From the NCBI GenBank assembly GCA_030627335.1, contig DAOUSH010000022.1, positions 1 through 6,558 of the forward strand: DNA of 6,558 nucleotides, read 5' to 3'. Position numbers and translations under genes: made by a program. The stretch is from Dehalococcoidia bacterium (GTDB taxonomy: Bacteria > Chloroflexota > Dehalococcoidia > Dehalococcoidales > W693). Each line of letters opens with the position of its first letter. The first letter of the stretch is position 1. Under the pieces are notes generated by a model. It did no database searches. It was not told where the DNA came from and saw only the letters and a list, made by a program, of their open reading frames with translations. Of the stretch, positions 1-6,291 are shown piece by piece.

Positions 1-498
1 AAAAAGGAATTCATTAAGAGAGGCAAAATAGATGCAAATGTAGCTCTTCCTAGAGAAATGAATACATATTCGAATTACTTAGAAATATTAAAGCCTATAT
101 TAAATCTATTGAGAGTAGGCTTAGAATTAAGAAGGGGTAATAATTCACCTAAAAAACATTGTGAACTTGTTGAAAACATAAGAATACTGAAATCAGATAC
201 GGAGTTTGGGTCGTTGTTTGGCTGTATAGATGAGCAAATTAGGAATTCGTCTGCTCATGCGTCTTTCCGTATTGATAAGGCAGACCAAAAAGTCTATCTA
301 ATGGATGAGAGGGGCAATAAGGGAAAAATTGTAAGAATATATACGTTTGATGAGATGGTAAATATGATAAATGTTATGCAAAACGAATTTTTTCCTGTAG
401 CCTTGCCGACTGTAATACTGTTCGATAATGAGATATTAGACCTTCTCTTAATGAGTACTGAGTACAAGTTTCTTCTCTTGGCGATTTGCAACTGTTAA
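1..498 (+). CDS. Partial HEPN-like hypothetical protein, 5' end outside the window
   Basis: The reading frame is open from the first base of the window to a TAA at 496-498, so the gene probably starts upstream. An internal ATG at 58 would give 146 residues, but no convincing ribosome binding site precedes it. I do not recognise the protein as a named family. Counting from that ATG, the segment IRNSSAHASFRID contains Arg62 and His67 (codons at 241-243 and 256-258). This matches the R-x4-6-H signature of HEPN domains, which are often ribonucleases in toxin-antitoxin, abortive-infection and CRISPR-linked proteins. The sequence before it is largely helical in character, and the part after it (about residues 70-146) is of unknown type. 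Base composition is much more AT-rich than the genes from 529 onward, which hints at separate ancestry. The gene converges with the COG4741-type gene. The HEPN call rests on one short motif and is tentative; that the frame is coding is more secure. Confidence 0.6.
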   Translation, partial: KKEFIKRGKIDANVALPREMNTYSNYLEILKPILNLLRVGLELRRGNNSPKKHCELVENIRILKSDTEFGSLFGCIDEQIRNSSAHASFRIDKADQKVYLMDERGNKGKIVRIYTFDEMVNMINVMQNEFFPVALPTVILFDNEILDLLLMSTEYKFLLLAICNC

Positions 499-533
499 AA
501 TAGAATAATAAGTAAAATATGACAGATTCTATT
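499..533. terminator. Weak AT-rich inverted repeat between convergent genes
   Basis: AATAGAAT at 499-506 and ATTCTATT at 526-533 are perfect 8-base inverted arms around a 19-base loop. They lie directly after the TAA of the HEPN-like gene and include the TAG (531-529) of the converging COG4741-type gene. The position suits a bidirectional terminator, but the stem is nearly all A-T, the loop is long and there is no good T-run, so this is a weak call. Confidence 0.2.
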
Positions 534-981
534 CTTCTGCCTGTCCGGGTTGCTCAATCATTTCCCACCTGACCATGCCGTCCTCGATGAGCTGTCGGAT
601 TTTTCTCTCATTGGGAGTTAGCTGGCAGTTTTTGCCGCTTTTTATCTCCATAATGACTATCCCCTGCGGGTCGCCGGTCGCCAGTCCGGGGAAGACGATG
701 AGGTCTATAGGGCTGCCGATAAACCGCGCCTCGGTCGGGTCATATGCGAACTGGGGCAGGTAGGGAGTTAGCTGCTCGACGAACTTGCCGCCCAGCACCG
801 CTCGGCTTTGGATGACGGCTTCCTTGCGTATCCTCCCCCTCTCCTGCTCTAAAACCTGTCGCTCTATCTCCAGCCAGTGGTGGAATCTGCTTTCCATCCT
901 CCATTTGATAAAGTAGTAGGATAAAAGGATGAGCAAAATGGCGATGGCGATAACAATGGCAATGATTAGCCCGGTATCCAT
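529..981 (-). CDS. Membrane-anchored COG4741-type protein, related to Holliday junction resolvase
   Basis: This 150-residue protein fits the family described as endonucleases distantly related to archaeal Holliday junction resolvase (COG4741, Endonuc_Holl). Residues 3-25 form one strongly hydrophobic N-terminal segment. A charged helical stretch rich in Glu and Arg follows (about 28-60). The nuclease-like core shows Glu69 in a helix, Asp93 in GSPIDLIVF, and Glu112-x-Lys114 in IVIMEIKSGK, the E...D...ExK layout of the restriction-endonuclease-like fold. A conserved-looking tail, LTPNERKIRQLIEDGMVRWE, follows. The ATG at 981 has an AGG-containing purine stretch about 7 bases upstream. It begins 21 bases after the pyrE stop and is probably the last gene of the lepB-pyrE unit. 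Family membership is fairly clear, but DNA cleavage and the real role are unproven. The membrane anchor makes a classic recombination role doubtful. Confidence 0.85.
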   Translation of the reverse strand: MDTGLIIAIVIAIAILLILLSYYFIKWRMESRFHHWLEIERQVLEQERGRIRKEAVIQSRAVLGGKFVEQLTPYLPQFAYDPTEARFIGSPIDLIVFPGLATGDPQGIVIMEIKSGKNCQLTPNERKIRQLIEDGMVRWEMIEQPGQAEE

Positions 982-1002
982 AATAAACCTGCCTGCTTTT
1001 TA

Positions 1003-1581
1003 TTACATAGAAACCTGGCTGCCGCCGGGTTTGGTAAGTGGGATGCCGGCGGCGCACAGGGGGCAATCCTGTGGCTTGTAGGTTGGTGTTATGGAGCGGA
1101 GACAACTGAACAGGGAGACACCGAAGTCGTGTTTCTCCTCAGAGCGGTCGACCAGGACGCCTATGCCGATAACCTCACCATCCTGCCCGTTGACCAGCTC
1201 CAGGACCTCGCGGATAGACTTGCCGGTGGTAAGTATGTCGTCGACGATAAGGACTTTCTCGCCGGGATTGATGCCGAAGCCCCGCCTGAAAGCCCGTTTG
1301 TTATCACCTTCCTTTTCGGCGAATATACTGCGCGCTTCAATTTGCCTGGCTACCTCGTGGGCGAGGATGATGCCGCCGGTGGTCGGACCGGCCACCACAT
1401 CAATATTATGCTGGGAGAAGTGGATGCCAATCAGGCGGCAGAGCTGTTCGGTGTAGTTGGGGAACTGCAGTACGCGGAACTTCTCCCAGTAGACAGGGGA
1501 GTGTAACCCGGAGGTGAGCAGGAAGTGCCCTTTCAGTATCGCCCCCGTTTTGTCGAAGATAGCCTCTATGTTACTACTGAT
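1003..1581 (-). CDS. pyrE: Orotate phosphoribosyltransferase with a probable non-canonical start
   Basis: PyrE joins orotate to PRPP to make orotidine 5'-phosphate in pyrimidine synthesis. From 1581 the protein is 192 residues, a normal family length. The N-terminal substrate region reads LLTSGLHSPVYWEKFRVLQ (about 21-39), followed by DVVAGPTTGGI (61-71). The PRPP-binding signature VLIVDDILTTGKS lies at about 110-122 with Asp114-Asp115. The C-terminus has a CPLC pair (Cys173, Cys176) followed by AGIPLTKPG, as in many non-enterobacterial PyrE proteins. The first GTG or ATG in frame is the GTG at 1398, but starting there would remove 61 residues of clear PyrE sequence. Upstream, the frame stays open back to the lepB TAG and offers only ATC, ATA or CTG codons. 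I chose ATC (1581-1579) because GGAGG lies 8 bases before it. CTG at 1596 and ATA at 1569 are alternatives. The family is confident; the start is not. Confidence 0.85.
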   Translation of the reverse strand: MSSNIEAIFDKTGAILKGHFLLTSGLHSPVYWEKFRVLQFPNYTEQLCRLIGIHFSQHNIDVVAGPTTGGIILAHEVARQIEARSIFAEKEGDNKRAFRRGFGINPGEKVLIVDDILTTGKSIREVLELVNGQDGEVIGIGVLVDRSEEKHDFGVSLFSCLRSITPTYKPQDCPLCAAGIPLTKPGGSQVSM

Positions 1582-1594
1582 TGCTCCGACCTCC
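1579..1594 (-). promoter_or_regulatory. Ribosome binding site pointing to an ATC start for pyrE
   Basis: On the minus strand GGAGG (1594-1590) is followed by eight bases and then ATC at 1581-1579. That is ideal Shine-Dalgarno spacing, yet the codon in place is ATC rather than ATG, GTG or TTG. Starting there gives an N-terminus (M-SSNIEAIFDKTGAIL) that looks natural for PyrE. Either this is a rare AUC initiation or the base is a sequencing or assembly error for ATG. Confidence 0.45.
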
Positions 1595-1638
1595 AGACAG
1601 GCTGATTGCCCGTGTGATGCACAGTATAGCCTCTTCTC

Positions 1639-2190
1639 CTATGGCAGTGCGTAGTCAAAGTTAAGCACTGACCCCCATTCGGATAGGGGCCAGATTGAAA
1701 ACCAGGCTTTTCCGTGTATGTCATCGCGGCTGACCGTCCAGCCGCCGCGGGAATCGCTGCTGTTGTTGCGGTTATCGCCGAGGACAAAGTAGTTGTCCGG
1801 TGGTACCTCACTGTTTATAGAGGAGTTCATTGACGGGCTATCGATATATTCATGCTCATCCAGTGTTAAAACAGTACCGTCCGATTGGTGGATATAGACC
1901 ACGCCGTCCTTCATCTCAACTGTTTCGCCTGGGAGGCCGATGATGCGCTTGATAAGGTCGTTATCAGCGGAGGAGGCGTATGGTGGTGTAAAGACGATGA
2001 TGTCGCCTCTTTTGGGTTCGGAGAAAGCATAGGCGACCTTGTTCACCATTATCTTCTGGTCATTGTGGAGGTTAGGCTCCATACTGGAGCCTACTACTAC
2101 AGCCCTTCCCACAAATAAAATCTGAACCAGCAGGAAGATGACCAGGGCTGATAAAACAATGACCAGTAGCTCTTTGGAAAAAGCTTTCAC
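1639..2190 (-). CDS. lepB: Signal peptidase I
   Basis: This is the membrane serine protease (family S26) that removes signal peptides from exported proteins. The 183-residue protein has one N-terminal membrane segment (about 8-27). The catalytic box is VVGSSMEPNL with nucleophile Ser36. Box C/D, LIKRIIGLPGE, carries the general-base Lys81. Box E, GDNRNNSSDSR, lies at 138-148. All key residues are present and the length suits a single-anchor bacterial enzyme. It starts with GTG at 2190. AGGAG lies upstream at 2209-2205, but the 14-base spacing is longer than usual. It is the first gene of the leftward unit. Its TAG stop is in the same frame as pyrE, whose coding sequence begins some 60 bases later; the lepB C-terminus (SVLNFDYALP) looks like a natural end. 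Confidence 0.95.
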   Translation of the reverse strand: MKAFSKELLVIVLSALVIFLLVQILFVGRAVVVGSSMEPNLHNDQKIMVNKVAYAFSEPKRGDIIVFTPPYASSADNDLIKRIIGLPGETVEMKDGVVYIHQSDGTVLTLDEHEYIDSPSMNSSINSEVPPDNYFVLGDNRNNSSDSRGGWTVSRDDIHGKAWFSIWPLSEWGSVLNFDYALP

Positions 2191-2219
2191 TTGTGTTGTA
2201 AAATCTCCTATCTTATAAC

Positions 2220-2249
2220 ATTATACTCTATCAGTCAGTCGCCTGCCAG
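2220..2249 (-). promoter_or_regulatory. Predicted sigma70-type promoter for the lepB unit
   Basis: On the minus strand, CTGGCA (2249-2244, four of six matches to TTGACA) and a perfect TATAAT (2225-2220) are separated by 18 bases. Transcription would start near 2213 and give a leader of roughly 20 bases that contains the AGGAG before lepB. The call is based on consensus matching only. Confidence 0.5.
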
Positions 2250-2270
2250 TAATACCTGCCTGGATGGCAG
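2243..2270. repeat. Small inverted and direct repeats beside the lepB promoter
   Basis: CTGCCA (2243-2248) is inverted as TGGCAG (2265-2270), and a tighter hairpin CTGCC-TGGAT-GGCAG spans 2256-2270. CCTGCC also repeats directly at 2242-2247 and 2255-2260. The left arm overlaps the predicted lepB -35 box, so an operator is possible. The arms are short and could be chance. Confidence 0.25.
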
Positions 2271-2306
2271 TGTTGTTTCTTTATGGCGGATGTTCCTGGT
2301 AAGTTG

Positions 2307-2312
2307 TATAAT
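2307..2312 (+). promoter_or_regulatory. Candidate -10 box for the SIMPL lipoprotein gene
   Basis: A perfect TATAAT lies about 72 bases before the ATG at 2385, in the divergent intergenic region. No recognisable -35 box sits 16-18 bases upstream, so this is only a candidate. The rest of 2226-2384 holds nothing else I can name apart from the repeats at 2243-2270. Confidence 0.35.
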
Positions 2313-2384
2313 TAGACTAACTAAAGCAAGACTTATGCGTTATAAATAGTAGAGGTTTGGCTGAGAGCAGCTAAGGAGGTAGAA

Positions 2385-3134
2385 ATGAAAAAGGGTATCA
2401 TAGTTGCCGTCGGTATCGCGTTGGTGCTGGTCACTGTGGGAGTGGCTGGCTGTGGCGATTACTTCGGCTCGGAAGAGACCGGATTGGTTAAAAGCATATC
2501 CAGCCAGCAGGATATCGGAATATGGGTGACCGGAGTGGGCAAGGTTGCCGTCGTTCCCGATGTGGCTGTCTTAAGTCTGGGTGTCGAAGCTCAGGCGGCG
2601 ACAGTTGCCGAGGCGCAGCAGCAGGCTTCCGGGGCGATGAACGCCATTATGGGCGTGCTTGATAGCTATGGGGTTGATGAAAAGGATATCAGGACCCAGC
2701 AATACAGCATCCAGCCGGTGAGGGAGTGGAGGGATGACCAGTATATACTGATCGGCTATCGCGTGACCGATACTGTTTCCATTAAGGTCAGGGATATAGA
2801 TGACACCGGCAGTATTATCGATGGCGCCGTAGCCGCCGGTGGCGACTATACTATAATAAATAGCATCAGCTTCACCGTGGATGAACCGGAGGCATATTAT
2901 GAAGATGTCAGGGAAGAGGCTATGGCTGACGCCAAGGACAAGGCGGAGCAGATGGCCGAACTTGGCGGAGTCAATCTGGGCAAGCCGATGTATATTGCTG
3001 AGTATAGCGGCTATTCCCCCAATACCGTATATTACGATATTAGAGAAGACATGGGGTCGGAGCTGACAACGGACATCAGCCCCGGAGAGACAGAAATCCA
3101 GATGACTATACAGGTGGTGTATGGCATAGAATAG
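2385..3134 (+). CDS. SIMPL-domain (DUF541) lipoprotein
   Basis: This 249-residue protein begins with a lipoprotein signal peptide: positively charged MKK, a hydrophobic run (5-20), then a lipobox VAGC with Cys23 as the predicted lipidated residue. A polar linker leads into a SIMPL/DUF541 domain (about 43-249). The domain opens with WVTGVGKVAVVPDVAVLSLG and continues with an Ala- and Gln-rich helix (AEAQQQASGAMNAIMGVL). The middle strands include IRTQQYSIQPV and GYRVTDTVSIKV, and the late helix is EEAMADAKDKAEQMAELGG. Relatives are periplasmic or surface proteins of poorly known function, with some linked to oxidative stress or, in a distant homologue, to signalling complexes; no specific role can be assigned here. 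A perfect AAGGAGGT (2373-2380) fixes the ATG at 2385. The gene diverges from lepB and is followed by two hairpins, so it is probably transcribed alone. Confidence 0.9.
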   Translation: MKKGIIVAVGIALVLVTVGVAGCGDYFGSEETGLVKSISSQQDIGIWVTGVGKVAVVPDVAVLSLGVEAQAATVAEAQQQASGAMNAIMGVLDSYGVDEKDIRTQQYSIQPVREWRDDQYILIGYRVTDTVSIKVRDIDDTGSIIDGAVAAGGDYTIINSISFTVDEPEAYYEDVREEAMADAKDKAEQMAELGGVNLGKPMYIAEYSGYSPNTVYYDIREDMGSELTTDISPGETEIQMTIQVVYGIE

Positions 3135-3138
3135 TAAA

Positions 3139-3160
3139 CTGGTAAAAGACTGTTTACCGG
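3139..3160 (+). other. Hairpin just after the SIMPL gene
   Basis: GGTAAA (3141-3146) and TTTACC (3153-3158) pair around a six-base loop. One G-T wobble and one C-G pair extend the stem to eight pairs (3139-3160). No T-run follows, so it is more likely a transcript-end stabiliser or a chance structure than a terminator on its own. Confidence 0.35.
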
Positions 3161-3179
3161 AAAATATTAATACCAATTC

Positions 3180-3210
3180 AGAGAGCCGGGTTAAGGCCCG
3201 GCTCTCTCTT
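3180..3210 (+). terminator. Rho-independent terminator after the SIMPL gene
   Basis: GAGAGCCGGG (3181-3190) pairs perfectly with CCCGGCTCTC (3197-3206) around a TTAAGG loop. An A-T pair at 3180 and 3207 makes an 11-base-pair GC-rich stem. A pyrimidine-rich but imperfect tail (TCTTTCT) follows. It separates the SIMPL gene from the riboflavin operon. Confidence 0.75.
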
Positions 3211-3246
3211 TCTGCAATGGTCGGTTATATTAAGTAGCCCGCCAAT

Positions 3247-3276
3247 TTGCATTTTAAAAAAGGTGGGTGCTAGAAT
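3247..3276 (+). promoter_or_regulatory. Predicted ribD promoter, possibly giving a leaderless message
   Basis: TTGCAT (3247-3252) and TAGAAT (3271-3276, five of six matches to TATAAT) are 18 bases apart. The -10 box ends only six bases before the ribD ATG at 3283, so initiation about seven bases downstream would fall on the start codon. The only purine-rich stretch (AGGTGGG, 3261-3267) is 15 bases from the ATG, too far for a normal ribosome binding site. Confidence 0.4.
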
Positions 3277-3282
3277 TAAGCT

Positions 3283-4398
3283 ATGGACTATATGGAGCAA
3301 GCTCTATCGCTGGCTAAGCTGGCGCTGGGGCAGGTGAGCCCCAACCCTGCGGTCGGGGCGGCTATAGTCAAGGATGACGTGGTGGTTGGGCAGGGCTATA
3401 CCCAGGCGCCTGGTTCCAGCCACGCCGAGATTGTAGCCCTGGAGCAGGCGGGTGAGGCGGCAAAGGGAAGTAAGATGTATGTTGCCCTGGAGCCCTGCTG
3501 TCATTACGGACGAACCCCGCCGTGTAGTCAGGCAATAATTACCGCCGGAATCGCTGAGGTCCATATGGCAATGCTGGACCCCAACCCACTGGTTTCGGGG
3601 AAGGGCAAAGAGGAACTGGAGAAGGCTGGCATCAAGACGTTCGTCGGCGAGCATATGAAAGAGGCAAAGGGTATCAACGAAGCCTATACCAGGTTTATCA
3701 CCACCGGCCTGCCCTTTATCACGGCCAAGATGGCTATGAGCCTGGACGGCAAGATAGCTACCCGTAGCGGTGATTCCCGTTGGATTAGCAGCCCGGAGGC
3801 GAGGCAATACGTCCATAGCCTGCGTAGTAAAAGTGATGCCATTATGACCGGAGCTAATACCATTATTGCCGATGACCCCCAGCTCACCGCCAGGTGCTGT
3901 GGCGGCAGGGGAGGGGCGGTAAAGAAACAGCCGCTCCGGGTAATCGTGGATGGCAAAGGGAAGACGCAGTTGACCGCCAGGGTATTTACCGAGCCCGGGG
4001 AAACGCTTCTGGTGCTGGGCAGGAAAGCCAGCAAAGATGAGAAGGAAGCATATAAAAAGGTTGGCGCCGGGTTGCTGGAACTGCCGTCGGAAGAAGGCTA
4101 TATTGATTTGGAAAAGCTGATGAAGGCGCTGGGCGAGAGGCAGATTACCAGTGTCCTGGTCGAGGGTGGCAGTAACCTCCTCGGCTCCCTGTTTGACCAG
4201 GGGCTGGTGGATAAGGTAATTGTCTTTATCGCCCCGATAATAATCGGCGGCGAAGCCGCCAAAACGGTGGTCGGTGGCAAGGGAGTTGACAAAGTAGTAG
4301 ACTCACTGAAGATAGAAAATATTACCGAAGAATGTTTCGGTCAGGATATAATGATTACCGGATACCTTGGAGGACGAGGATGTTCACTGGAATTGTAG
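3283..4398 (+). CDS. ribD: Bifunctional riboflavin pyrimidine deaminase/reductase RibD
   Basis: RibD carries out the second and third steps on the GTP branch of riboflavin synthesis: deamination of the diaminopyrimidine and NADPH-dependent reduction of its ribose. The 371-residue length is typical for the two-domain enzyme. The N-terminal deaminase (about 1-143) shows SPNPAVGAAIV (19-29), zinc ligand His47 with catalytic Glu49 in HAEIVAL, and Cys72 and Cys81 in EPCCHYGRTPPC. The reductase domain (about 144-365) shows AKMAMSLDGKIA (148-159), IIADDPQLTAR (194-204) and VEGGSNLLGSLF (from 293). All catalytic residues are intact. The ATG at 3283 (MDYMEQALSLA) fits the family; a second ATG at 3292 is possible. 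It is the first gene of the operon, and its 3' end overlaps ribE by 19 bases, suggesting translational coupling. Confidence 0.96.
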   Translation: MDYMEQALSLAKLALGQVSPNPAVGAAIVKDDVVVGQGYTQAPGSSHAEIVALEQAGEAAKGSKMYVALEPCCHYGRTPPCSQAIITAGIAEVHMAMLDPNPLVSGKGKEELEKAGIKTFVGEHMKEAKGINEAYTRFITTGLPFITAKMAMSLDGKIATRSGDSRWISSPEARQYVHSLRSKSDAIMTGANTIIADDPQLTARCCGGRGGAVKKQPLRVIVDGKGKTQLTARVFTEPGETLLVLGRKASKDEKEAYKKVGAGLLELPSEEGYIDLEKLMKALGERQITSVLVEGGSNLLGSLFDQGLVDKVIVFIAPIIIGGEAAKTVVGGKGVDKVVDSLKIENITEECFGQDIMITGYLGGRGCSLEL

Positions 4399-5009
4399 CC
4401 GAGGTGGGCAGGGTTGTCTCAGTCTCATCGAAAAGGCTGGCTATCACTGCCAGTAAGGTGATGGATAGGATGGGAAACGGCGATAGCATTGCTGTCAACG
4501 GAGCCTGTCTGACGGTAACCAATTTTGACGACACATCGTTTACAGTTGACATAATGCCTGAAACACTAAAACGGACCAACCTGGGGCTGCTTCGGGCGGG
4601 CGACGTGGTCAACCTGGAAAGAGCGCTAACGCTGGATGGGCTTCTGGGCGGTCACCTGGTACAGGGGCATATAGACGCTGTCGGGAAGATATTCTCGGTG
4701 AAAGAAGACAATGGGGCGACAATAATCAAGGTAGAAGCCCCACCCGGGGTGATGGACTACATGGTAGAAAAAGCCTTTATCGCTGTAGATGGCGTCAGCC
4801 TGACTGTGATGGGTATGGGCAAAGACACCTTCGAGGCATCGGTGGTCGACTATACTCTGAAAAATACCACTCTCGGCAGTCGGCAGGCAGGCGACACGGT
4901 CAATCTGGAAGCAGACATTATCGCCAAGTATGTCGTCCAGCTAAATAAAAAAGAGGGTAGCGGTATAACCCTGGATTTCCTGGGTGAGCACGGTTTCCTG
5001 GCTGGCTAA
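4380..5009 (+). CDS. ribE: Riboflavin synthase, alpha subunit
   Basis: This enzyme converts two molecules of 6,7-dimethyl-8-ribityllumazine into riboflavin and the pyrimidine precursor. The 209-residue protein is the usual length and has the two tandem lumazine-binding barrels. Repeat 1 (about 1-97) opens with the conserved MFTGIVAEVG and contains GDSIAVNGACLTV (34-46), MPETLKRTNLG (59-69) and GGHLVQGHID (90-99). Repeat 2 (about 98-195) contains AFIAVDGVSLTV, DYTLKNTTLG and GDTVNLEADIIAKYV. I chose ATG 4380 rather than the in-frame ATG at 4332, because GGAGG (4369-4373) lies six bases before it and MFTGIV is the invariant family start. The gene overlaps the end of ribD by 19 bases. The symbol ribE follows the Bacillus convention; the E. 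coli name is ribC (also ribE in some annotations). Confidence 0.96.
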   Translation: MFTGIVAEVGRVVSVSSKRLAITASKVMDRMGNGDSIAVNGACLTVTNFDDTSFTVDIMPETLKRTNLGLLRAGDVVNLERALTLDGLLGGHLVQGHIDAVGKIFSVKEDNGATIIKVEAPPGVMDYMVEKAFIAVDGVSLTVMGMGKDTFEASVVDYTLKNTTLGSRQAGDTVNLEADIIAKYVVQLNKKEGSGITLDFLGEHGFLAG

Positions 5010-5036
5010 CTCATAGATAAGTAGGGGATGAAAAGT

Positions 5037-6251
5037 ATGGCATTATCAAGTATCAAAGAGGCTATTGAGGACATAAAAGCGGGCAGGTTCGTCATCATAA
5101 TAGATGATGAAGACCGGGAGAACGAGGGCGATCTGGCTATAGCTGCCGAGAAGATAACCCCCGAAGCCATTAATTTTATGGCAATACACGGCCGGGGGCT
5201 TATCTGTGTGTCCGTTACCGGTAAGAGACTGGACGAACTGCATATTCCTTTAATGGTAGGGGACAACACCTCCAGGTTAGCCACCGCCTTTACCGTATCC
5301 GTTGAGGCAAAGCACGGCACCAGCACCGGTATTTCGGCGGCGGACAGGGCTAAGACGGTGCAGGCTATCGTTGACCCTGAGACGAAGCCAGAGGATTTGC
5401 TGATGCCGGGGCATATGTTCCCCCTGCGGGCGAGAGAGGGAGGCGTTCTGGTTCGGGCGGGACAGACCGAAGCAATAATTGACATCGTCCGGCTGGCAGG
5501 GTTATATCCAGCCGGCGTCATCTGTGAGATTATGAACGAAGACGGCACCATGGCACGGCTGCCCCAACTGGAGAAGATAGCGGAAAAGCACGATATCAGG
5601 ATAGTCAGCATCGCTGATCTTATCGCCTATCGCCGCCGCCATGAAAAGCTGGTGCATCGGGTGGCTGAAGCTAAACTGCCGACAAAATACGGTGACTTTA
5701 TAGCCATTGCCTATAAGAGTGATATAGACCCGGACGAACACGTGGCTCTGGTCTTCGGTGATATAGACTCCGGGAAGCCGGTGATAGTGCGGGTTCACAG
5801 TGAATGCCTAACCGGAGAAGTCTTCGGCAGTCTGCGTTGTGATTGTGGTGAGCAGATCGCTATGGCGATGGAAAGGATTGTCAGCGAGGGGCAGGGTGTC
5901 CTTCTCTATATGAGGCAGGAGGGGCGGGGTATCGGCTTCCACAACAAGATCTGCGCCTATAATCTCCAGGATAATGGCATGGATACGGTGGAAGCCAATC
6001 TGTCTCTGGGTTTTGAGCCGGATCTGCGTGACTACGGCATCGGCGCCCAGATACTGGTTGACCTTAACCTGCACAAAATAAGGCTACTTACCAATAATCC
6101 GAAAAAGGTAATCGGTCTTGAGGGTTACGGCCTCAAGGTGGTGGAGACGGTGCCAATAATCGTCCAGCCTAACCCGCACAACCGCCGTTACCTGGAGACG
6201 AAGAAGAACAAAATGGGGCATATTTTGGAAATATCGAAAAGAGACAGGTAG
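5037..6251 (+). CDS. ribBA: Bifunctional DHBP synthase / GTP cyclohydrolase II RibBA
   Basis: RibBA provides both inputs of riboflavin synthesis. The N-terminal RibB domain (about 1-200) makes 3,4-dihydroxy-2-butanone 4-phosphate from ribulose 5-phosphate. The C-terminal RibA domain (about 205-404) opens GTP to the diaminopyrimidine. RibB shows the acidic metal site [11 protein letters not shown] (23-33), [21 protein letters not shown] and MPGHMFPL. RibA has zinc ligands Cys257, Cys268 and Cys270 in [18 protein letters not shown], then [21 protein letters not shown] and LLTNNPKK. Both halves keep their key residues at full family length. I prefer ATG 5037 (404 residues) over ATG 5028, because AGGGG (5023-5027) is nine bases from the former and abuts the latter. 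It follows ribE by 27 bases in the same operon. Lumazine synthase, a common next gene, is not present downstream within the window. Confidence 0.96.
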   Translation: MALSSIKEAIEDIKAGRFVIIIDDEDRENEGDLAIAAEKITPEAINFMAIHGRGLICVSVTGKRLDELHIPLMVGDNTSRLATAFTVSVEAKHGTSTGISAADRAKTVQAIVDPETKPEDLLMPGHMFPLRAREGGVLVRAGQTEAIIDIVRLAGLYPAGVICEIMNEDGTMARLPQLEKIAEKHDIRIVSIADLIAYRRRHEKLVHRVAEAKLPTKYGDFIAIAYKSDIDPDEHVALVFGDIDSGKPVIVRVHSECLTGEVFGSLRCDCGEQIAMAMERIVSEGQGVLLYMRQEGRGIGFHNKICAYNLQDNGMDTVEANLSLGFEPDLRDYGIGAQILVDLNLHKIRLLTNNPKKVIGLEGYGLKVVETVPIIVQPNPHNRRYLETKKNKMGHILEISKRDR

Positions 6252-6266
6252 AGACGATAAAGGTAC

Positions 6267-6285
6267 CCTTCTTTGTCAAAGGAGG
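6267..6285 (+). promoter_or_regulatory. Hairpin covering the ribosome binding site of the downstream frame
   Basis: CCTTCTTT (6267-6274) pairs with AAAGGAGG (6278-6285) around a GTC loop, giving eight base pairs with one G-T wobble (6270 with 6282). The right arm is itself the near-perfect Shine-Dalgarno sequence of the ATG at 6292. In RNA this structure would hide the ribosome binding site unless opened. The pairing is seen directly; a regulatory role is inference. Confidence 0.4.
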
Positions 6286-6291
6286 TGGAAA

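Noticed and set aside
1129..1506. A 125-codon plus-strand frame opposite pyrE
   Set aside because: It lies antisense to strongly conserved PyrE motifs and shows no family features; it is a shadow of the GC-rich coding strand.
1639..1641. A LepB-PyrE fusion through an in-frame TAG
   Set aside because: lepB and pyrE share a frame across this TAG, but lepB ends naturally there, the residues between look like untranslated spacer, and a good ribosome binding site precedes pyrE. A membrane protease fused to PyrE is not a known arrangement.
3207..3282. FMN riboswitch ahead of the riboflavin operon
   Set aside because: The stretch between the terminator and ribD is too short and lacks the conserved RFN helices and the purine-rich core sequence.
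5006..5611. A 201-codon minus-strand frame opposite ribBA
   Set aside because: It covers the conserved RibB domain in antisense, is Ser- and Ile-rich with no recognisable domain, and has no convincing ribosome binding site.
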